Below, piece after piece: positions 1-7,878 of a stretch of 13,009 bases of DNA. The stretch is from Hemicentrotus pulcherrimus (taxonomy: Eukaryota > Echinodermata > Echinoidea > Camarodonta > Strongylocentrotidae). Made by a program: the position numbers and the translations under genes. Numbering within the stretch: the first letter of the stretch is position 1; every line of letters begins with the position of its first letter. The stretch is taken from NCBI GenBank assembly GCA_003118195.1, contig BEXV01000719.1, forward strand, positions 96,788-109,796, written 5' to 3'. The notes beneath the pieces were generated by a model that was given only the letters and a program-made list of their open reading frames with translations, was not told the origin of the DNA and made no database searches.

Positions 1-375
1 AAAAAAAAAAAAAAAGAATTGAAGGTCGTTAAACGTACGAATGATGATAGCATTTAGACTATATTTGACTACCATGTTCTCCTGAAAGTTCAAATGATGA
101 TTGAACTAACATGTAATCCTGAAAATTACTTTTTTTCTTAAAAGTTACAAAATGATTCAATGATATAGAATTCACTTTAATCGTAGTGATATAGTCTTTC
201 TGGTAAATCAATTTTCTATCATCTGTCAAAGATACAGAAAGGAGCAGAGAACAAACTAACTTTTCAAAATGAATAAGCAAATATACGGTATTGTAAATGT
301 ATTTTCGGGCCGAGCGTTATCATTCTACAACTTAACGTAATAGATTAATAAATAAATAATAAAAAATATTCTTAC
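1..375. other. Intron sequence, no feature recognised
   Basis: AT-rich DNA after a leading A-run. A 73-codon minus-strand open frame (59-280) shows no domain signature and no exon borders that would join it to the FN3 exon. The third FN3 exon expected for a Tie gene was looked for here on the minus strand and not found. Confidence 0.5.
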
Positions 376-597
376 GTATCAAAGACGTGCTCACTAACAA
401 TATTTCTGAAGAGATCCCCAACTCGTCTTTGTTTCTAAATGCTGCGTTGATGTTATATGTAGTACAATGTTCAAGCTGTCCAATGATAGCAGTACCCACC
501 ATAGTATTTAGTGACAAGGTTCGAGGAAAGTCATTTTGTCCATCGATGCGAACATTGATTTCTAATCTAGAAAGGGCACTGCATCCCCATGATTCCT
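376..597 (-). CDS. Tie: Exon: C-terminal half of second FN3 domain
   Basis: This 222-nt, 74-codon open exon is phase 1 at both ends. The acceptor is TAATAACAG before 597 and the donor is GTAAGA at 375-370. The product runs ESWGCSALSRLEINVRIDGQ, then IIGQLEHCTTYNINAAFRN, and ends EILLVSTS. LEHCTTYNINAAFRN is a typical FN3 strand E-F signature (L..xTxYxxxVxA), and SEILLVSTS fits strand G. The domain lacks its own strands A and B, so an upstream exon is needed; the block at 1546-1650 supplies them. A second AG ten bases upstream (ending at 608) would shift the frame. The exon has no stop, unlike its two upstream neighbours. The following FN3 domain and the membrane-kinase part lie beyond position 1. 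Confidence 0.7.
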
Positions 598-1545
598 CTG
601 TTATTACCTGTTATTAATATAAACATGAACGATTTGGAAGAGTGCGCCTTTTTTAACGAATTGGCAAAATGTTAGATTACCACATTTACCGTCAAACCTT
701 AGATTTCCAATATACTCAGGACAAATCTTCATTGATGATCTCTTATTTTTTATTAATAGGGACTTTTCGTTTTACACGACAAGGACGTGGACCGCCGCGT
801 GTGACATCCTTTTAAGGTAATGCGACGTTCTTTTAAGGCACTACCGGGCACGGCCTAGTGCCTTAACACGATGGCACACGCGGCAGTCCACGCTCTCAAC
901 GTGTAAAACGAAAGGTCCCTAATATCAGGAGTAAATATACGAAGTGTTTTGTCCAAACTTATTAGAAATCAAAAAAAGTTATACTTCGAGTACACTTCTA
1001 GTAATTTGAATCTCTATATATTGTAAATTGCAGCGTTTGCGTTCGCTTATACGCGCTTATACATACATTGTACAACTTTTCTCTTCATTTTCAAACTAAG
1101 TAAGTTTTAAGTATTTATGTAAGAGTAATATAGGTTAAACTGGAATGCGTTCATGGTTACTTAGCTAGAAGTAATTATGTGCGAATTTAAGCTCACCTTC
1201 CAATCCAAAGTGATGAATGCTGGACCTTTATTTCTCACAGACAACACAGGCGCCTCAGAAGGGACTGGAATATTATTGAAACGAAAACGAAGACATAAGT
1301 ATTATGTTTGTAATTCAGTTGCTAGTCAATATGATAGATTGATTGATTTTTATTCGCCAAGCTTCCAACATACAACAACACGCAAGAATAACATATCAAA
1401 ATTAAGTCAGCTTGAACAGGATAAACCATGGTAGCTCGAGAGCTTATTTCTATTGCGTCCCCACACATAAAGCTTATATTTACGTCATTTACAATATTTA
1501 TTGTGCTGTCTAGATAATTCTTTTTCCTTTTTGGGGTGAATTCAC
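598..1545. other. Intron between the two FN3-2 halves
   Basis: This stretch holds the TA-flanked MITE at 759-919. The rest (about 920-1545) is AT-rich with no recognisable exon on either strand. Short open frames at 1177-1434 (plus) and 387-617 (plus, antisense to the FN3 exon) show no protein signature. Confidence 0.55.
757..921. mobile_element. MITE with 20-bp terminal inverted repeats and TA target duplication
   Basis: The element (759-919, 161 bp) starts GGGACTTTTCGTTTTACACG and ends with the reverse complement of that sequence bearing one mismatch (T versus C at the sixth base). It is flanked on both sides by TA (757-758 and 920-921), the target duplication of Tc1/mariner-type transposons. 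The interior is also palindromic: GCCGCGTGTG near 792 pairs with CACACGCGGC near 883, and AAGGCACT (836-843) pairs with AGTGCCTT (858-865). There is no coding capacity, so it is non-autonomous. A diverged, truncated copy lies inverted at 4640-4770. Superfamily assignment rests only on the TA duplication and is tentative. Confidence 0.75.
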
Positions 1546-1650
1546 TACATTCAGTCCATATTTCCCAGCTCAATATTTGAGAGTGAGAAACTCATCAATT
1601 GAGAACCTTTAACAAAAATCATATGAATGGATTAAGGTCTTTGGAACCTC
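1546..1650 (-). pseudogene. Tie: Probable degenerate exon: N-terminal half of second FN3 domain
   Basis: This 105-nt block has phase-1 borders: acceptor ...GGACCTTAAAG before 1650 and a weak donor GTGAAT at 1545-1540. It ends VSHSQILSWEIWTEC, whose SHSxxxxxW resembles the TSHSITI-stop-W strand B of FN3-1. Joined to the exon at 376-597 it gives LSWEIWTEC-K-ESWGC, and the Trp-to-LEINV spacing of about 18 residues suits FN3 strands B to C. The combined domain would be 109 residues against 105 for FN3-1. Three TGA codons lie upstream in the frame (1621-1619, 1597-1595, 1594-1592). A shorter exon starting after ...TTGATGAG at 1590 would avoid them but leaves almost no strand A. The FN3 homology is fairly convincing; the exon borders are uncertain. 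Confidence 0.42.
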
Positions 1651-1962
1651 CTTTAAGGTCCGAATGGTTAAAAGATAAAAGGGATTAAATATCCCAAAAA
1701 GTGTTCTGTTACTTTCATCATATTTATCATTCCTTATGATGTTGCCGCTTCATTTCCATTTATTTATTTCTCTTCAGCTTAATTGCCGATACTATTGTCA
1801 AATAACAATATGCAAATTGTCGCTCGAATGTCAATCGTTATTTGGCAGGTGCATAAAGCGCATTCATATTGCGGATGTAGTATCGAAAATAATATGGCTA
1901 GTGATATTCGTTCGTCTCGCAGCTGAATATATTTTGTATAAAAGCTGCGCTATATAAATGTA

Positions 1963-1993
<31 letters not shown>

Positions 1994-2458
1994 GTCAATA
2001 AGGAATCTTTAAGTTCACGTCGTTTCGTGTGCATCTGCTACACTTCGTCAGATGATATTAACTACTGTAAGCAATGGTCTTTTATACTCTACGGGAGGAC
2101 CCTATATGGTTACAAAGGGTCTCTGTTATCCAATATGATAATAAATGCAAACAAAATTATTTAGTAGTTCAGGATTTATTTTTTGTATATTTGGAATCCG
2201 CTTGGTTGAATGCTTTTAAAAATGATTTTTACACAATTGATGACATTAGATACATTCCTTTCATTTAATGTGCTATACCTACCCACAATTTCAATTTCAT
2301 AATTGCCCGTAATTTCAATCTTATGCTAGAAGGCGTTATCAAGGTCATGATTGAAAAATGCGAGTGACATCAACGAGTGAATTCCATCCCTACTGCGGCC
2401 GTCAAAAGGATGTTGATGAGCCACCCTTTATTAGTTGTCATGATTAAAATCTACTAAC
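1651..2458. other. Intron between FN3-1 and FN3-2
   Basis: AT-rich DNA with one ATT microsatellite (about 1964-1988). Plus-strand open frames at 1736-1957, 1958-2164 and 2074-2268 have no domain signature and partly read through the microsatellite. No further FN3 strand A exon was recognised here on the minus strand. Confidence 0.55.
1964..1988. repeat. ATT trinucleotide microsatellite
   Basis: About eight uninterrupted ATT units in the intron between FN3-1 and FN3-2. A second ATT tract lies at 4326-4349. Confidence 0.9.
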
Positions 2459-2773
2459 CAGTACACTTTGTCCTAGCTCTTTCTACTGGGCTGAATGTCC
2501 CCTCTCCCGATGGCCCCTCTCTTGAAGCAGTCACTCTGAATTCATACTCTGTGTCCCGTGTCAAATTAGTGATGGTGAAAGCAGTATCCCTGATGATATC
2601 TCTTGAAGCCCTAGCTATGTCATCCTGTCCGTGTGTGCTGTAGTAGACTTGATATCCAATCACTGGCCCATCACCATGATCATAAGTCTCATTCCAAGGT
2701 GTCCATCATATGGTGATCGAGTGAGAAGTCATGTTTTGGACGAATATGTTAGCTTCAACAAAGCTTGGAGTTT
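2459..2773 (-). CDS. Tie: Exon: first fibronectin type III domain (FN3-1), with an in-frame TGA
   Basis: This 315-nt exon is phase 1 at both ends. The acceptor is TTTTCGTTTCAG before 2773 and the donor is GTTAGT at 2458-2453. The product begins TPSFVEANIFVQNMTSHSITI, then a TGA (2708-2706), then WTPWNETYDHGDGPVIGYQ, and closes with LTRDTEYEFRVTASREG. The strand B Trp, strand C Tyr and the TEYEFRV strand F signature are all FN3 hallmarks. GDGP and TEYE recur at the same places in Tie2 FN3-1. The stop sits directly before the conserved Trp, inside an otherwise intact domain, and no alternative splice site removes it without destroying the fold. Reading frame, length and both borders are otherwise normal, so the break is recent, an error, or tolerated by skipping the symmetric exon. 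Confidence 0.8.
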
Positions 2774-3361
2774 CTGAAACGAAAATTGAATTTAAAAAAA
2801 GGTTCTATGAAGTCATCATATGTTTTGACTTTGTATGTAGAAGAAAAAATGTAATGGTTGTTACAGGGAATTGTTATGGCTCACATAAGTTTTATCTCAA
2901 TCCTCTATGACACACCTCGCACCAACATCTGGAAATAATCTTCAACAAATGAACAAAAAAAAAAAAAACGACAAAAGAGAAAACGAAACAGAAAATCATA
3001 TGAAGGTCTTATTCAAGTCATCCAATGTTTTTGATAAAAGAAAAATGTCCACAGGGGCGAATACGAATGAATAAAGATTCTGGCATTTTGTTTGTACATT
3101 GTATATCAACACGTAAAGTGTATCTTACTCTGAGAGTATTTCAGAAAGGTAGCACAAGGACTTTTCGTGTTCCTAATACGTACCTCAACATTCAGGCCTT
3201 TCATAACAACACATGGAAATCCTTTTATAGACAGAAAAGGCAATATAAACAAGTTACAAGTTGTCATACTACTAACAGTGATTGTTTTACAAAGGACGCT
3301 TATAGCTATTTTCAATTAATCGTAGCACAACAAAATGTTATTGAGGTTCAGAATTACTTAC
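2774..3361. other. Intron between Ig3 and FN3-1
   Basis: This 588-bp intron is bounded by GTAAGT at 3361 and TTTCAG at 2774-2779. It contains a 113-codon plus-strand open frame (3025-3366) that overlaps the Ig3 exon border and has no recognisable domain or splice context, so I take it as chance. An A-run lies near 2955-2968. Confidence 0.6.
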
Positions 3362-3793
3362 CATAAACAGAGACAGCCAGATCCTTCGAGACACTTTCTC
3401 CGTCCAGTCTGCGCAAAAGACAAGTGAAATTCTGAGGTGCCTCACCGAGACTCACCATAACCCGGTACGAGGATGTCCTGGTTGATTCAGTGACATTGGT
3501 CCCCAGAAGGACAATCCCCTCATCTCCACCAGCTGCATCGGTGACACTGGTGTGTTCAGAGGTCGGTGGAGGTGATCCTGTCACGATACAAACCAATGTT
3601 GTAGGTTCGCCATTGTTAACCTAGGTGTAGTAGAAGCTCGCTATGGCGTAAGAAGAAACAGGCTGAGGAGGAGTGGAAGGGGTGGCAGGAGTGGTAGCAC
3701 TAGCAGTAGCTTCAGTTATATCGGAAGTGGTTTCAATGGTGGGGATGATTGAAGAAGTGGTACCAGAACCTACCGATATTGAACCGGGAATCG
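3362..3793 (-). CDS. Tie: Exon: Ser/Thr/Pro-rich linker plus third Ig domain (Ig3), interrupted by an in-frame TAG
   Basis: The outer borders give a 432-nt exon that is phase 1 at both ends. The acceptor is a strong pyrimidine tract (TTTCCTCTTCTCC...TATTCAG) before 3793 and the donor is a consensus GTAAGT at 3361-3356. The C-terminal part, starting VNNGEPTTLVCIVTGSPPP, is an Ig domain with its two cysteines in LVC and NFTC, and lines up with Tie2 Ig3 around VNSG and the first Cys. The first part translates as AIPGSISVGSGTTSS followed by a Ser/Thr/Pro-rich run that could be O-glycosylated. A TAG at 3623-3621 separates the parts in the same frame. Either the exon has a nonsense codon, or 3621-3773 is a short phase-0 intron (donor GTAGGT, acceptor CTACACCTAG) whose removal joins AIPGSIS to VNNGEP, a natural Ig start, but leaves a 20-nt microexon. 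Confidence 0.75.
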
Positions 3794-4325
3794 CTGAATA
3801 TGTAGATGAGGAGAAGAGGAAACATTTCATAAATATCTGGTTTTACGCCCTACGCATGCACGCACGCACGTACTCTTTATCCACATGTTTAGATAACATA
3901 ATAATAGAAATCTGGGTATTGTGATATAATAATTGCCAGTAGCAGTTTTGCAGGACAGTTATGTGTTTAGTCTATATAAATGTCCCCTTGTAAACGTATT
4001 AATCTCTTTCTATCACAGCAGAAATGGTAATGCCTCTCATATTTTTTTTTTTTTTTACATAACTCGTTAAGATATTAAGCGGTAAACTGCAGTAGTTTTG
4101 TTGTTGTTATGATGACATAAAGTCCCGGCATAAAGTTTAATAAACTTCACTTCTCTGTATCTTTAACGCATAAGCTCAAAATGACCACAGGGCCTCTGTT
4201 ATTCTTATCCTTTTCTCCGTGTGCGTCTCTGAATTAAAGTTCTAAATAGATGGCGCAGTACAACTGCCTATTATTTTTTACTATTATAATTATTATCAGA
4301 AGCAGTAGTAGAGGTTTTTTGTTTA

Positions 4326-4349
4326 ATTATTATTATTATTATTATTATT
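4326..4349. repeat. ATT trinucleotide microsatellite
   Basis: Eight ATT units in the EGF3-Ig3 intron. A looser TTATTATTATC-like patch lies about 40 bases upstream. Confidence 0.85.
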
Positions 4350-4639
4350 GTGTTGCCCACCATTGAGATTCGTTTACACATTTAATAAAATAAGCCTCTG
4401 ATGTTTTCTGCTTTATATCTTAACACGTCTCTATTCTTATGTTGAACTAAAAACTCATATGAGCTACATGTATCATCCTCAACGTCCTGAATGGGGGAAC
4501 TTCGAACTGTAAAAAGAAAGGGAAACGATAATAAACAAGGGAATTATCAGGTATTTTAGAAAAATACTCTCGTCCTAACGTTTATCCAACAAAACTTGCG
4601 TACACACAGCAGTGTTCAAATTTAACACTATGGAAAAAA

Positions 4640-4770
4640 CTGCCGCGTGTGACATTGTGTGAAGGCACTGGGCCGTGCGCGGCAGCGCCTTATTAAAAGG
4701 AGGTCACATTACCTTAAAAGGATGTCACACGTGGCGATCCAGGTTTTCGTCGTGTAAATCTAAAAGTCCC
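4640..4770. mobile_element. Truncated, inverted copy of the 759-919 MITE
   Basis: The reverse complement of this stretch aligns along most of the element at 759-919. Shared blocks include GGGACTTTT, TTTACACGAC, CGTGTGACATCCTTTTAAGG, GCACGGCC and CACACGCGGCAG. One terminal repeat is kept, ending at 4770 in GTCCC, but the other is lost beyond the CGGCAG block at 4640, and no TA duplication remains. It abuts the truncated SINE copy starting near 4775, so one insertion may have cut the other. Two diverged copies in 13 kb indicate a dispersed family. Confidence 0.7.
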
Positions 4771-4774
4771 GAGT

Positions 4775-4916
4775 GTAAGTTACAAACTGATTCAGCCGAG
4801 GACGAAGGTTCTAAACTGAGTAACGTCTTTCGGATGTTGACGTTTAAAGTTCAGTCCCCAGACGTAAACACTCACATTTGATTGATACACGTCTGTAAAA
4901 ACCCAATAGACACACG
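4775..4916 (+). mobile_element. 5'-truncated SINE copy, opposite orientation to the full copy
   Basis: About 130 bases align, by eye at roughly 85 per cent, with the reverse complement of the SINE at 5209-5401. Shared blocks include CTGATTCAGCCGAGGAC, ACGTCTTTCGGATG, GATTGATACACGTCTG and the tail TAAAAACCCA. The 5' part with the A-box region is missing. The B-box reads GGTTCTAAACT here against GGTTCGAAACT in the full copy. It faces the full copy across about 290 bp, giving an inverted SINE pair in one intron. No target duplication was found. Confidence 0.75.
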
Positions 4917-5197
4917 TACTTGAGAATATCATTGAAGTACTTGCAGCTCGTCTAACAATATTGATGTGCGGAAATCCTAATCTTGAAACTACATATTCGG
5001 ATCTCAAGGGTTTATATCCTACAATTAAATATCAAGACACTAGAGCAGACTATAAGTTCGTATAAACAAAATAATTCAACTCTTTAACACCATTTCTATC
5101 TATATTTTTATCATCAAGAACGCTTCGATTGCATTTGCATTAACAAACATAATTTATTCACCAGACAATCAGATGTATATCAAATGAATCTTCATAA

Positions 5198-5208
5198 TAA
5201 AACATAAG
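5198..5208 (+). repeat. Target site duplication, left copy
   Basis: TAAAACATAAG, identical to 5402-5412, immediately flanking the AC-rich tail of the SINE. Confidence 0.85.
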
Positions 5209-5401
5209 TGTATGTGTGTGTATTTTGGGTTTTTACAGACGTGTATCAATCAGATATGATTATTTACGTCCGGGGACCGAATTTTAACGTCACCCATCCG
5301 AAAGACGTGACTCAGTTTCGAACCTGTGTCCTCGGCTGAATCAGTCTGTAACTTCCACTGTTAGCTAGATTACAGGCGCACGCCACAACGCCTAGTTAAA
5401 G
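5209..5401 (-). mobile_element. Full-length Pol III SINE with 11-bp target duplications and a 7SL/Alu-like 5' end
   Basis: Perfect direct repeats TAAAACATAAG flank the element at 5198-5208 and 5402-5412, the mark of target-primed insertion. On the minus strand it opens with GGCGTTGTGGCGTGCGCCTG and continues TAATCTAGCTAAC, strikingly like the 5' domain of 7SL RNA and Alu. An A-box-like TGGCGTGCGCCTG lies at 5385-5373 and a B-box GGTTCGAAACT at 5324-5314, 48 bases apart: wide for a plain tRNA head, similar to 7SL/Alu. The 3' end is TAAAAACCC followed by an AC-rich tail (ACACACACATACAC). A truncated copy lies at 4775-4916. SINE identity is firm; 7SL origin is an inference, and a tRNA-derived or SURF1-like sea-urchin Pol III repeat is the alternative. 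Confidence 0.82.
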
Positions 5402-5412
5402 TAAAACATAAG
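5402..5412 (+). repeat. Target site duplication, right copy
   Basis: TAAAACATAAG, identical to 5198-5208, immediately flanking the 5' end of the SINE. Confidence 0.85.
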
Positions 5413-5742
5413 GGGAACTGCTACTGATGATTATGTGACCTTTGGTCTACCTATGTTCTGTTTGATTGGAGAAGCATTTTGTTGTTCAACTCAGCATTAG
5501 AGACAAAAACAGGGAATAAGTGTCAAATGATAACTAACTGCAAATCTACGACTCAGCTGAAACTAGTAACATTTTTAATAAAAAAAAAACGTTTTGACAA
5601 GCGCAAGAAACAATAAAGGTCGGAATGGATTTTGGCCCTTCAATCGCGATGTGTTTATTCTGTGATGTTATAGTATATAAACAAAACTATAAAAAAAAAA
5701 ANAATCTTATTATGAAAATTGACTGTTTGAAAAATAAATCAC

Positions 5743-5880
5743 CTTGACAGTTGACACCAGTCCAGCCTTCTTGACACGCATTTCCATCAATGCATTCTCC
5801 TGTATCCTTGGTACAGATGTTACTTGGAGAGCAGTGGCAATCTTGCAAACAATTGGCTCCATACGTTCCTGGGTTACATT
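5743..5880 (-). CDS. Tie: Exon: third EGF-like (laminin-type) module of Tie-like receptor
   Basis: This 138-nt, 46-codon exon is phase 1 at both ends. The acceptor is a T-rich tract ending TTAAAG before 5880 and the donor is GTGATT at 5742-5737. The product begins CNPGTYGANCLQDC and ends CQEGWTGVNCQ. It has eight cysteines, and the closing GWxGxxC pattern matches EGF3 of Tie2 (CSPGWQGLQC from memory). The codon completed across the next junction is G|CG (Ala). Unlike EGF1 and EGF2, the segment before the last cysteines reads CIDGNACQEG, a small insertion relative to the usual CxC pair. The only ambiguous base of the window (5702) lies just downstream of the donor, in an intronic A-run. Confidence 0.88.
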
Positions 5881-5990
5881 CTTTAAAAAATCATGGGGAT
5901 TGATAAAGTACTAGAAGATAAGAAACAGCATTATGAAGTAGGCCTAATGTGCTTTTTAAACATCAATATTTCACATTGAGGGTTCTAGGT

Positions 5991-6390
5991 CACCTACCCA
6001 CTGCACATCCACCCCCGGATAACCATCTCCGTTTAACTACCTCCTAGGACATCTACCCCCTATGGCAACTACCCCCTGGTAAAACTACCCCCGGACAACT
6101 ACCCCCGGACATCCACCCCTAGACCAACTACCCCCGGGCAACTAAGATAACTACTCCCTACGACAACCATCCTCTAGGACAACTACCCTTGGACAACTAT
6201 CCTAGGTTGGTTATCCGGGGGCAGTTATTCAGGGAGTAATTGTCCTAACGGGTAGTTCTTAGGGGGTAGTTGTCCGGGGTAGTTTTCCCGGCGGTGGTCG
6301 TCCTAGAGGGTGGTTTCCCTAGAGGGTTGCTGTTCTAGGGCGTAGTTAACTGGAGTGGTTATCCGGGGCTGGATTTCCAGGGCGTAGGTG
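5991..6390. repeat. Palindromic minisatellite: 14-16-bp units in two inverted arms
   Basis: The left arm (about 5991-6200) is a run of degenerate units of the type ACAACTACCCCCGG. The right arm (about 6207-6390) is a run of the complement, of the type GGGGTAGTTGTCC. The centre is CCTAGG at 6201-6206. The arms match beyond the unit level: GGATAACCA, TTAACTAC and CCTAG occur in the same order at the outer part of the left arm and of the reverse-complemented right arm. This points to inverted duplication of a whole array rather than independent growth of two arrays. No terminal target duplication was identified. The strands are strongly C-rich on one side and G-rich on the other. Confidence 0.85.
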
Positions 6391-6624
6391 TCCGGATACG
6401 CACGTCGAGGGGCAGGCCGAAGAACCCAAGGTACATCGATATAAGTATAGCCTTTATATTAAATTTCGAGAATGAATCGAGCAAAGCTTTAATAACTTTG
6501 TCAATGAGGTATCAGGGTGCGTTTCGAATGCTTGGTAGATTTGGTTTCACTAATTCTTTTCTTTTCTTTTTTCTTTTTTTTTTGTCAATTAACTCCCGCT
6601 CACCAATACATTAGAACGTCTTTA

Positions 6625-6686
6625 ATACTTTTTAGATATATCTTGCTAATGATAAATACTTTTTAGATATATCTTTCTAATGATAA
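6625..6686. repeat. 31-bp tandem duplication
   Basis: Two adjacent 31-bp copies (6625-6655 and 6656-6686) differ at one base (TTGCTAAT versus TTTCTAAT), indicating a young duplication. Confidence 0.9.
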
Positions 6687-7878
6687 ATATATTTAGCTCG
6701 ATAACATTTATTTATTCTTAACGTGGTTTGTAAAGCAAAGGAATTGTGTATGCATGTTGTCAGTAATGCATCATTTTGCCCTAACATGATTCGGCTAGGA
6801 TATCGCTTTATGCGTTGGACAAATTTGTGTAGCTTCTAGCTATAAAGTGGGATAAGGAAGCATCATCCTTCATAATGTTGAATATTGTCAATTCAGTTTC
6901 CCTCTCTTCTTATCGAGCATAATTTTCAAGGGCTGCGTGCATGATCATTAATACTTAAATATTTGTATACGGACAAGAGTCCATGGCTATCCAGTTCTTC
7001 CTCATAATTATGTAGAAAACATGTACAAAAATGTTGACTTTTTTCTCGCTTATTTAACTGTGTGCGTCTTTACGAAAGACGGATAAAAAAAATTAATGTC
7101 CCTGGAAAGAAAATATAATCATATTTGTTTCTTTACGTGATGACAGAATAATGAAATTTAAAACACCTTCACTTTCGACCCAAGTACCACTTGTTAAAAG
7201 ATAATAAAACTGAGGTTCGAGTGGCAGAGTATACCACATTATTGAATCTCTTTTATCCAAAGAGGAATCTAGTCCAACCATGTTCCTTGACACGCACGAA
7301 TAAAATTACTCTTGAATTAATCTATTCAGGATATATCTAGGCTTATGTTAGTTCAGGTTTCAAAAAATTAGAGGCAGAACATATTAAATCATGGAAAATG
7401 TCGTAATCAAGGTCCCTCTAAACGCCTTAGTATGTACTTGACAAGAAGACTAATTGTCCTTTGAAAAACATTTCTATGTAGACAAGTGCTCTCTTTCAGA
7501 CTTCAGAATCGAATGGTTTAACCTTTTAATTACTGCAAATATAAATATACTTTCTTATTCACTCATATCTTTCGTATTTATTTTTTGCTCGCGATAATAA
7601 TCTCTTTTCTCGTTACCTTCACTTACGACAGAGAATTTCTAATATTTCAAGCATTGGAGTGTAGAAACCTCTTCCAAGAAAGATAACATTATTTGCCGGA
7701 ATAGACAAGTGAAGAACTGTTGTAGTTTACATGTACATGTACATTTGTGAGTAATCCGTATTTACACACGTATGTTGTATCAAATTTTCCTTTAAGATTA
7801 TGTATTTTGGAGGTCTCTTACAGTATACATATTCGCTCAGGGATGATTCTATAATTTGATTTACATGATTATAGGTAC

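Larger units (their letters stand above)
3794..5742. other. Intron between EGF3 and Ig3, rich in mobile elements
   Basis: A 1.9-kb intron. It holds an ATT microsatellite (4326-4349), a truncated MITE (4640-4770), a truncated SINE (4775-4916, plus) and a full SINE (5209-5401, minus). The parts at 3800-4320, 4350-4639 and 5413-5742 show nothing beyond short homopolymers; base 5702 is an N next to an A-run. Confidence 0.6.
5881..7878. other. Intron between EGF2 and EGF3
   Basis: A 2.0-kb intron. It contains the palindromic minisatellite (5991-6390), a pyrimidine tract (about 6554-6583) and a 31-bp tandem duplication (6625-6686). From 6690 to 7878 no feature is recognised: a 66-codon minus-strand frame (7093-7293) has no cysteine pattern or exon borders fitting the gene. 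A short alternating ACATGT run lies near 7730-7744. Confidence 0.6.

Noticed and set aside
3025..3366. 113-codon open frame on the plus strand
   Set aside because: No domain, no start context or splice signals; it runs antisense into the Ig3 exon border and has an unstructured composition typical of AT-rich intron DNA.
4675..5007. Open frames on both strands at 4675-4881 and 4792-5007
   Set aside because: They translate the MITE and SINE copies and have no protein signature.
5314..5385. tRNA gene, from A-box and B-box motifs
   Set aside because: Box spacing is too wide, no acceptor-stem pairing is evident, and target duplications with an AC-rich tail show a retroposed SINE.
7093..7293. 66-codon minus-strand open frame as a possible extra exon between EGF2 and EGF3
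   Set aside because: No cysteine spacing or Ig/FN3 signature, and EGF2 joins EGF3 directly in phase with a good junction codon.
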